Notes under the pieces: model-generated
The model's database searches: none
The model's input: only the letters and a program-made list of their open reading frames with translations
Told to the model about the DNA's origin: nothing
Program-made: the position numbers and the translations under genes
Part shown: piece by piece, positions 26,101-31,771 of the stretch
Numbering within the stretch: position 1 is the stretch's first letter
Layout: each line of letters begins with the position of its first letter
From: Lentzea nigeriaca
Lineage (GTDB): Bacteria; Actinomycetota; Actinomycetes; Mycobacteriales; Pseudonocardiaceae
Assembly (NCBI RefSeq): GCF_016907955.1
Contig: NZ_JAFBCX010000001.1
Coordinates: 372,001 to 436,000 of the forward strand
DNA: 64,000 nucleotides
Direction: 5' to 3'

Positions 26101-26761
26101 GGCCCAGGCGACGTTCACGTCCGCCAACGGCCGTGGCACCTCGAGTGACTCGGCGGTCCTGATCCTGCCGCACGCCCCGTACCCCTCGCTGGCGGCGGCT
26201 TTCGACAACGTGGGCATCACCGACGACGCCAACACCGCTCCCGGCAACTTCGACGGCGGCGGAGCCAGCTTCTCCGCCCAGGCGCTGGCGAACGCCACGC
26301 CCAGTCTCACGCCCGGCGCCACGTTCGTCCACAACGGACTGAAATTCACCTGGCCGAGCTCGCAGCCCGGCACCAAGGACAACGTGGTGGCCGGTGGGGC
26401 GGCCGGTGGCCAGATCATCGAGATCTCCGGCTCCGGCAGGACTCTCGGCCTGATCGGCGCCGGTGACTACGGCAGCCCGTCGGGAACCGCGACGGTGACC
26501 TACACCGACGGCACCATCCAGTCCCACACCGTCTCCTTCGCCGACTGGTGGGCCAACGCGGCCACCGGTGGCGACATCGTCGCGACCGTTCCCTACCTCA
26601 ACACCAGCACCGGCAGGCAGAACCAGCAGGTGAGCATGTACTACGCGCCGATTCCGTTGCAGGAGGGCAAAACGGTGAGGTACCTGACTCTGCCGGACAT
26701 CAGCAACGGTGCGAACAAGGGGGAGGCGGCGATGCACATCTTCGCCATCGCCATCGGCTGA
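23120..26761 (+). CDS. Secreted multidomain GH3 beta-glycosidase
   Basis: 1213 residues. ATG 23120 is chosen over 23105 because GGAGG at 23110-23114 precedes it. Signal peptide to about AKAAS. The GH3 N-terminal barrel (about 35-370) carries the nucleophile Asp305 in TTSDCGAV and the substrate motif KHFALND. The GH3 C-terminal domain (about 430-665) and an Fn3-like domain (about 690-770) follow. Beyond the usual GH3 length come a Big2-type Ig domain (about 820-905), a NEW3-like domain (about 910-1015) and a C-terminal beta-sandwich (about 1020-1213). It probably removes xylose or glucose from oligosaccharides outside the cell. The tail may bind substrate or wall. Divergent from the ROK gene. 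Confidence 0.93.
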   Translation: MSPVPTGRRRGWAGVVAVLVAALVVPTVPAKAASERPIYLDTRHTFAERAADLVSRMTLSEKVLQLRTNSAPAIPRLGVQQYTYWSEGQHGLNLLGANTNDGGVSGGVHATSFPTNFASSMSWDPGLIYQATTAISDEARGALDKSLWGVGQNNIGPDKANYGSLTYWAPTVNMDRDPRWGRNDEAFGEDPYLVARMAGAFVNGYQGQAPDGRPMSRYLKVAATAKHFALNDVENNRHADSSDTTDANIRDYYTAQFRSLIENAHVSGLMTSYNAVNGTPAPADTYLTNALAQRTYGFNGYTTSDCGAVGDVYAPGSHNWAPPGWTTATVNGTAVWTNTATGAKVSGAAGGQAYALRAGTQLNCTGAEATVASIQEAINAGVLSEAVIDNALVHVFTTRMRTGEFDPPGSVPYTKITKEEIEHPSHQALAAKIAANSLVLLKNDAVPGTSAKLLPADPAKLNNVVIVGDLAGVVTLGGYSGDPSLQVSPVQGITSAIKAANPGATVTFDACGTSTTATTPANCSAQTLAAISSADLVIVFAGTDTNLATEGKDRTTIAMPSAYRSLIDQVKAVGNQRMVLAIQANGPVTVDDVRGAFPAIVFSGYNGQSQGSALADVVLGRQNPSGHLNFTWYKDDTQLPDVKNYGLTPSQTAGLGRTYQYFTGTPTYPFGHGGSYTTFAYSHVTTNARTATADGRVTVHADVTNTGSVPGATVAQVYVATPFTVPGVELPRKRLAGFQKTAVLKPGQTQHVAVQVRISDLAFWDQQRQRQTVYNGQYVFGVGADAEHVVTSRPVAVTGTIKPQVRYVTVQPPQTVFAPGQSIDLTAKNPWIADTTGRPAEHVVADRIVEAVNNDESFVDLTKANVTYRSSDPKVATVSRTGQVTTVAPGVATISVTVDGVTGTTPVVVKQPFTLTAPERVSPGSAFTATTTVPNPANARPLRDVAMTLTAPSGWTVQATTPSTFATVAPGQTVRTTWQVTAPATTQPGKFGVSAQATFTSANGRGTSSDSAVLILPHAPYPSLAAAFDNVGITDDANTAPGNFDGGGASFSAQALANATPSLTPGATFVHNGLKFTWPSSQPGTKDNVVAGGAAGGQIIEISGSGRTLGLIGAGDYGSPSGTATVTYTDGTIQSHTVSFADWWANAATGGDIVATVPYLNTSTGRQNQQVSMYYAPIPLQEGKTVRYLTLPDISNGANKGEAAMHIFAIAIG

Positions 26762-26771
26762 CCACCAACGC

Positions 26772-29006
26772 TCAGTTCCGGTTCCGGTTCCGCCGGCGCA
26801 CCAGAAACACCAGAAGCACAAGTGCGATCAGCAGCACGAGTGCGCCGGCGGCCGAGAACCACCACAACGACCCGGTCGAGGCGTGCGATGTCGTGGCGTC
26901 GGCCAGGTCCGTGCCGGAACCGCCCGTCAGGGCGACGTCGTTGCCGTCGCCGCCGTGGTAGGTGAGCCGGAACGGGCCGACGGCAGCACCTTCGGGCAGG
27001 CCGTCGAAAGTACCGCTGACCTGAGCGCTTCCCTGGTTGTCGATGATCACGCCGGGACCGCGCTGCGGGCCCGGTTCGAAGGTGCCGGCGAGCGTCACCG
27101 CGCCGGTGACGCTCATCCGGGTCGCGGTCAGCCGTGCGCCGGGCCGCTGGGTGTAGGCGCCGCGCACGGCCAGGCCGTCGGCGTCGACCCTTCCGGCGTT
27201 GTCCACCGCGCCCTCCACCGTGCCGGTGGCCCGCAGCGTGCCGGTGGGTTCCACACCGAGTTGCCGCGCCTGCACGGACTTCGTCAGCGCGAGCGTTCCC
27301 TCCCGGACGGTCCAGGTCGCGTCCGGGGTGGTGTGCGCACCGGTCAGCGTGAGCGTTTCGGGACCGGTCTTGGCGACACCTTCGGCCGCGGTCAGGGTGC
27401 CGCCGAACGTCGTCGCGGCCGCGGCGCGGACGGTCAGAGCGCGGCCCGTCACGGTGCTGCCCTCGGCGCCGGAGAGGTTGTTGACCGTCTGGTCGCCGGC
27501 CTTCGCGAGGTCCAGCGTCGCCCCGGCCGCCGGCAGGTCGACCGCGGTGCTGGCGGCGAGGGTGCCGCCGATGACCGCGAGCGTGCCCGCCTTCACCGTG
27601 GTCCTGCCGGTGTAGGTGAGGTCGCCGGTCAGGGTGGTGGCGGCCGGGCCGGCCTGGGTCACCGAACCTGTGCCGCTGATCCGGGCGAGTTCGGCGCCCT
27701 TCGTGGCGTTCTGCAGGATCAGTTCGCCGTTGTCGACGATCTTGCCGGTCCGCAGCAGCGAACTGTCGCCCTGCGGGCTGCCGTCGCCCAGCCGCAGCGA
27801 CGCGCCGGCACCGATCGTCGTGTCACCGTCGTAGTTCTGCGGCGCGGTGAAGGTGACCGCGTTGCCGCGGGTGGCCGCGATGACGACGTCGCCGCGGCCG
27901 ACGTCCGCCATCGTGTCGTGGTACCTGCCGCCGGAGATGGGCGCGTCCAGGGTGACGGGGCCGTTGTAGTCGAACGTCAGCACGCTGCGGGCACCGCGCC
28001 CGTCCGCGTGCATGTTGATGTAGACGGTGTTCTCGTTGCCGGGCAGGAAGAAGCGGTTGTGCGTGCCGTCACCCCACGTGACCGTGGCGCCCTCGATGTT
28101 GATGCCGCGCTTGTTGTCGCGGTGCGGCACACTGGCGAAGTTCCGGGACGGGTCGCTGAGCGCGGGATCGGAGTCCGATCCGTTGTCCGACCAGCTGTAC
28201 ACGCCCGACATCCGCACCACCCCGGAACCCCAGGTGTGGAAGTTGATGTCGTTGCCGTAGTACTGCGAGTAGATGTCGGCGGCGTCGGTGACGACCTCGC
28301 GGTCGGGCGCGTTGTGGATGAACGACCCCTGGTTGACCACCTTGCGCACCTTCGGCATGGAGGTGAGGTAGTGCAGGCTGCCGTAGTCCGCGCCGGTGCC
28401 GACGTAGAGCGTGCCCGAGAACGGGTGCGTGCCCGGCAGGTCGATGCCGGGCCAGGTGCCCCTGCGTTGCTTGACGAGGCCGGATCCGCTGATGACGCCC
28501 ATGTTCACCCGTCGGCGCAAAGCCAGGTCCAGGGTGCCGTCGATCTGGTGGTTGAGCGAGTTCAGCGGCACCTCGGGCGCCTGGGTGACGTGCACGATGG
28601 CGCCGTCGTCGCCCGATCCGTCGCCGTACTGGAGAGTTGCGCCGCGTTGGACGATCACGGCGGGCGGGTCGGGGTTGTCGATCGTGGTGACCGGATGGTT
28701 GCCGCCCACGGTGACGAGCTTCTGCCGGCGGCGGTTGGCGGGCAGGATGAAATCGCTGTTCTTCAGCAGTACCAACGTGCCGGTGCCACCGACGGTGAAG
28801 GTTCCCTCGCCGGTGATCACGCCCGCGTAGGTGGTGACGCCACCGGGGAGCCGCACGATCGCGTCCCCGTTCAACGTGATGTTCCGGTTCGCGCGAATGT
28901 CGGCGGTGACGTCCCCGGCACCGGGTTGCGCGACCGCGTTCGGTGCGCCGGTGACCGCGAGGAGGAACGCGGTCACCCCTGCGGACAACCGGTAACCAGC
29001 ACGCAC
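26772..29006 (-). CDS. Surface protein with autotransporter-type beta-helix repeats and C-terminal membrane anchor
   Basis: 744 residues from GTG 29006, chosen because GAGG lies 6 bases upstream and it opens a signal peptide (MRAGYRLSAGVTAFLLAV, cleavage near NAVAQP). The open frame continues upstream without coding features. The body holds many passenger-associated (PATR-like) beta-strand repeats, such as GVITGEGTFTVGGTGTLVL, LTGDLTYTGRTTVKAGTLAV and LTLTGAHTTPDATWTVREGTL. The C terminus is one TM helix followed by RRRNRNRN, so it is anchored in the membrane with the helix outside. There is no beta-barrel translocator, as expected in a Gram-positive. No sortase motif. A likely carbohydrate-binding or adhesive stalk, or beta-helix enzyme. 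Its 3' end nearly abuts the convergent GH3 gene. Confidence 0.8.
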   Translation of the reverse strand: MRAGYRLSAGVTAFLLAVTGAPNAVAQPGAGDVTADIRANRNITLNGDAIVRLPGGVTTYAGVITGEGTFTVGGTGTLVLLKNSDFILPANRRRQKLVTVGGNHPVTTIDNPDPPAVIVQRGATLQYGDGSGDDGAIVHVTQAPEVPLNSLNHQIDGTLDLALRRRVNMGVISGSGLVKQRRGTWPGIDLPGTHPFSGTLYVGTGADYGSLHYLTSMPKVRKVVNQGSFIHNAPDREVVTDAADIYSQYYGNDINFHTWGSGVVRMSGVYSWSDNGSDSDPALSDPSRNFASVPHRDNKRGINIEGATVTWGDGTHNRFFLPGNENTVYINMHADGRGARSVLTFDYNGPVTLDAPISGGRYHDTMADVGRGDVVIAATRGNAVTFTAPQNYDGDTTIGAGASLRLGDGSPQGDSSLLRTGKIVDNGELILQNATKGAELARISGTGSVTQAGPAATTLTGDLTYTGRTTVKAGTLAVIGGTLAASTAVDLPAAGATLDLAKAGDQTVNNLSGAEGSTVTGRALTVRAAAATTFGGTLTAAEGVAKTGPETLTLTGAHTTPDATWTVREGTLALTKSVQARQLGVEPTGTLRATGTVEGAVDNAGRVDADGLAVRGAYTQRPGARLTATRMSVTGAVTLAGTFEPGPQRGPGVIIDNQGSAQVSGTFDGLPEGAAVGPFRLTYHGGDGNDVALTGGSGTDLADATTSHASTGSLWWFSAAGALVLLIALVLLVFLVRRRNRNRN

Positions 29007-29020
29007 GCTCGACCTCACGA

Positions 29021-29034
29021 TGTTAGCGATCACA
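29021..29034. promoter_or_regulatory. LacI-type operator-like site before the beta-helix gene
   Basis: TGTTAGCGATCACA matches the perfect palindrome at 30889-30902 in 12 of 14 positions. It lies 15 bases upstream of the chosen start at 29006. Confidence 0.4.
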
Positions 29035-29107
29035 TTTTCGGCGCGCTCAGTGTTCGTGGCCGATCCGACCGTGTCAACCGCTGTCTCAACGCGCGCTGTC
29101 TCGACAC

Positions 29108-29156
29108 GATGAACGGCGCATTTGTCCACCTCAGGTGAACAAATGCGCCGTTCATC
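29108..29156 (-). terminator. Long hairpin directly after GH62 copy 2
   Basis: Arms of 24 bp (29108-29131 and 29133-29156) pair with one mismatch around a single base. The hairpin begins 4 bp beyond the GH62 stop at 29161 and has no T-run. Its length, nearly twice that of the other terminators here, is unusual. It separates GH62 from the beta-helix gene. Confidence 0.7.
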
Positions 29157-29160
29157 CACA

Positions 29161-30669
29161 TCAGCGCTGAAGTGTCAGCACCGCCGGCCGCCAGGGCAGG
29201 GAGTTGTAGGGCTTGCCGTCGGACGCCGGGTCGCGCCCCTGGTAGAGGAGCTGGAGGTTGCAGGGGTCGATCGTCTTCGTCTGGTCTGGGTTGGTGCGCA
29301 CCAGGTCGCCGTGGCTGACGTCGTTGCTCCAGCTGACGTTGCTGTTGGCCTTGCCGGCGAACGGGTTGCTCTCGGTGTCGGCCTGCGGGGTCCAGGAGCC
29401 GTTCAGGCTGGTGGCGGTGAACGAACGGAAGTAGCGTCCGCGCGCGCCGATCGCCTCGACGAGCATGAGGTACTGGTTCTGGTCCTTGACCTTGTAGACC
29501 TCGACCGCCTCGAACAGCTTCTCCCGCGTGTCGGTCATGATCGTCGTGTACGACGTGCCGAAGCTGCCGGGGAAGTTCCCGATCGGCATGCTGGAGCGGT
29601 AGATGCTGCCGTTGTCACCGGCGAAGAACATGTACATGTTCGAGCCGTCGGCGATCAGCGTCTGGTCGAGAGCACCGCCGCCGGGGATGTTCCCGGAGAA
29701 GAGCTCCTGCGGTGCCGACCAGCCGTTGGCGTTGGTCGGGTCGCTCGTGGTGCGGTAGCTGAACGTGGTGGGGCCCCACTGGTAGGTGAGCACCCAGATG
29801 TTCTTCGGCGCGAAGTAGAACAGCGTCGGCGCGACGGTGCCGATGTTCATCCCGTTCTGCGGGGCCGAGGCCATGTCCGACCAGTTGGTGAACGTCCCGA
29901 AGTTCATCGAGCCGTAATGCTGGCCGGTGTTGTCGACCGTCGAGCCGTAGACCAGGTGCTTGCCGTTGTAGACGACGTTGGTGAAGTCCTTGAGCGAGAC
30001 CCAGTCGGACTTCGGAGTCGCCAGCGGGCCCGTCGACGACCAGCGGTAGGTCGACGGCAGCTGGCACGCTCCGCCGGGCGGGGCGTCGCCCACGCGGACG
30101 AGCTGCCACTGCTGGTTCGAGCCGTTCCAGTCGCCGTACTGCACGACCGCCGCTCCGTCCGCGGTCGACAGGCCGGTCACCTCCACGGCCTTGCCGCTGT
30201 TGCGGTTGATCAGCCTGACGTAGCCGCCGTCGGAGTCCGCGAGCCGGAACTGCTGGTTGGTGCCGTTGGAGTCCGTCCACTGCTGGACTTTTCCGCTGTC
30301 CGCAGTCGACCAGTTGTCCACGTCGAGCACCTTGCCGGAGTTCTTGGACTTCAACCGGTAGTAGCCGCCCCCGGAATCCACGAACTGCCACTGCTGGTTG
30401 GCCGCGTCGTGCCGGGACCATTGCTGGACCGCCGCGCCGTCGGCGGTGGAAGCACTCGCGACGTCCATCGCCTTGCCGCTGTTGCGGTTGACCAGCACGT
30501 ACCACGCGTTCGTGTCGACGGTCGCCGCCGACGCCGCACCGGTGTCGAACGCGACCGCCGTGGCAGCCGCGACGACGGTCGCGAGCACGGCGCTCAGCGC
30601 GGACCTCCACCGGCGGCGCCGGGTGCCGGCCGCACGCCCTCCCAGCGGGACATGGCCCATCGAATCCAC
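29161..30669 (-). CDS. Secreted CBM13-GH62 alpha-L-arabinofuranosidase (copy 2)
   Basis: 502 residues from GTG 30669 with GGAGAATCACT upstream. Architecture is as in copy 1: signal peptide (to about ASAAT), a ricin-type CBM13 trefoil with NQQWQFV, NQQFRLA and NQQWQLV repeats, a short Pro/Gly linker in place of the longer Thr-rich one, and a GH62 domain. The catalytic carboxylates are kept in [13 protein letters not shown] and LFEAVEVYK. It removes arabinose from arabinoxylan. Most residues match copy 1 outside the signal peptide and linker. A perfect TGTTAGCGCTAACA palindrome 220 bp upstream suggests LacI-family sugar control. Confidence 0.95.
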   Translation of the reverse strand: MDSMGHVPLGGRAAGTRRRRWRSALSAVLATVVAAATAVAFDTGAASAATVDTNAWYVLVNRNSGKAMDVASASTADGAAVQQWSRHDAANQQWQFVDSGGGYYRLKSKNSGKVLDVDNWSTADSGKVQQWTDSNGTNQQFRLADSDGGYVRLINRNSGKAVEVTGLSTADGAAVVQYGDWNGSNQQWQLVRVGDAPPGGACQLPSTYRWSSTGPLATPKSDWVSLKDFTNVVYNGKHLVYGSTVDNTGQHYGSMNFGTFTNWSDMASAPQNGMNIGTVAPTLFYFAPKNIWVLTYQWGPTTFSYRTTSDPTNANGWSAPQELFSGNIPGGGALDQTLIADGSNMYMFFAGDNGSIYRSSMPIGNFPGSFGTSYTTIMTDTREKLFEAVEVYKVKDQNQYLMLVEAIGARGRYFRSFTATSLNGSWTPQADTESNPFAGKANSNVSWSNDVSHGDLVRTNPDQTKTIDPCNLQLLYQGRDPASDGKPYNSLPWRPAVLTLQR

Positions 30670-30888
30670 AGTGATTCTCCTTCAGGGTCGAGGCCGCATC
30701 GGGCCCGGTGTGCGCAACAGGGAGGCCGACCCCGCGCTCTCACGGCCCGATCCGCGAAGAGTGCGTGGACGCCATCAGTCACTTGCGGCATTTCCGTTGT
30801 TGCGCAGGACGGCTTTGCCGCTGTTGCAATCGGTGCCCGTAATGTGCCGACGCTTTCCGTCGGCACGCGGTCCTGCTCGGACTGGCAG

Positions 30889-30902
30889 TGTTAGCGCTAA
30901 CA
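30889..30902. promoter_or_regulatory. Perfect LacI-family-type palindrome
   Basis: TGTTAGCGCTAACA is a perfect 14-bp palindrome with the central CG step typical of LacI/GalR operators, 220 bp upstream of GH62 copy 2. Similar TTAGCGCTAA sites control xylan and arabinan genes in actinomycetes. No LacI gene is in the window. Confidence 0.6.
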
Positions 30903-30986
30903 TGCGAGTCCGCTTCGTGAAGGTGCCAGATTCCTTCCCGGCGTTCAAGGGGTACTGCCCGGTAACACCGGTTCGACCTGCGGTGT

Positions 30987-31005
30987 TGTCGAATGGCATT
31001 CGACA
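30987..31005. promoter_or_regulatory. Inverted repeat TGTCGAAT-GGC-ATTCGACA
   Basis: Perfect 8-bp arms around three bases. The half-sites match those of 3809-3827 upstream of the other GH62 gene. It lies between the GH62 copy 2 and peptide promoters. Confidence 0.4.
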
Positions 31006-31398
31006 GGGAGCTGTCGATCCGCCGCGTCTCAACGGGTGCCGAGTCGTTGACCGTCTCACGCGCAGGCGGTTACATTGACTGAAATCGCGACGACGGGGAA
31101 CATCGCGAATAACGTGACTCGAAATGCGCTCCGCGCTTGTCGCGAAAGTCATTCTGTCCACTTGGGGCAATCGAATTCGCGAGTGCCGTATCAGGTGTGC
31201 TCCCTGCTGTCCACCCGGTACTGCTCGGTATCTTTTCCACGTGATCTCGAATGTGATCCAGGTCTCCCGGGCCATCACCCGATCGGCCCTAACGACTCAA
31301 TAACGGCCGCCACGAGACTTGGGCCGCGAAGTCATCTTCGCGATCCGAGGGTGCCTCCGAGCGTCCTGGATTTAACAATGTAAATGGGGGGTGAAAAA

Positions 31399-31464
31399 AT
31401 GAAGGTCAAGGTTGCCGAGAAGCAGGACACCGTCCGCACCACCACGCCGTACGTTGCCGGCTGA
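31399..31464 (+). CDS. 21-residue peptide, candidate precursor or leader peptide
   Basis: The reading frame has 21 codons and a stop. It begins MKVKVAEKQD, and the rest reads TVR followed by TTTPYVAG. GGGGGGTG at 31386-31393 is a strong ribosome site for ATG 31399. An in-frame ATG at 31384 would add five residues but has no ribosome site. The N-terminal half is charged, the C-terminal half neutral and Thr-rich with one Pro, like a short leader plus core. A 12-bp hairpin follows 15 bases after the stop, and an overlapping operon with prolyl oligopeptidase, MFS and ATP-grasp genes follows 308 bp later. It may be a RiPP precursor. An attenuator leader reading Thr codons is the main alternative. 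I know no homologue. Confidence 0.6.
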   Translation: MKVKVAEKQDTVRTTTPYVAG

Positions 31465-31478
31465 GGTGAGTCATGAAT

Positions 31479-31506
31479 TGGGGGCCCGAGGGTGCTCGGG
31501 CCCCCA
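31479..31506 (+). terminator. Hairpin between peptide gene and biosynthetic operon
   Basis: TGGGGGCCCGAG and CTCGGGCCCCCA are perfect 12-bp arms around the loop GGTG. Placed 15 bases after the peptide stop, it would yield an abundant short peptide transcript with partial readthrough into the downstream genes. A further weaker GC hairpin (GAGGGG...CCCCTC) lies near 31574. Confidence 0.75.
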
Positions 31507-31771
31507 CTTCCTGCTTGGCCCAGGCGTCTGACCACGCGAAACAGCTGGTGTACGTCCTCGGCCGGGGCGTTGAGGGGGCGGGCCCCTCATGGTACGGTCG
31601 CAAACAGGGGCGCGCCGCCGGTCATTGTGCGGTTTTTGGGGGGAAGTTTGTCGAAGATTCATTCATCAGCGGCCGGACGGGTGGCGTCAACGCTCTCGGC
31701 GGCCGTCGCAGTCATGGCCCGACAATGCGGCTGAGCGGAAATCCAGCAACTACGGAAAGCGGAGTCCAACA

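Larger units (their letters stand above)
30670..31398. other. Long divergent intergenic region
   Basis: About 730 bp, clearly less GC-rich than the rest, holding the promoters for GH62 copy 2 (minus) and the peptide operon (plus). It contains the palindromes at 30889-30902 and 30987-31005, a 7-bp hairpin CGCGAAG-TCAT-CTTCGCG at 31325-31342, and the AT-rich inverted repeat ATTTA-N6-TAAAT at 31370-31385 just before the peptide ribosome site. A minus-strand open frame (30775-31278) has no gene-like composition. Confidence 0.6.

Noticed and set aside
30775-31278. Minus-strand frame of 167 codons in the long intergenic region
   Set aside because: No ribosome site, no domain, uneven composition, and it covers promoter-like AT-rich DNA and palindromes.
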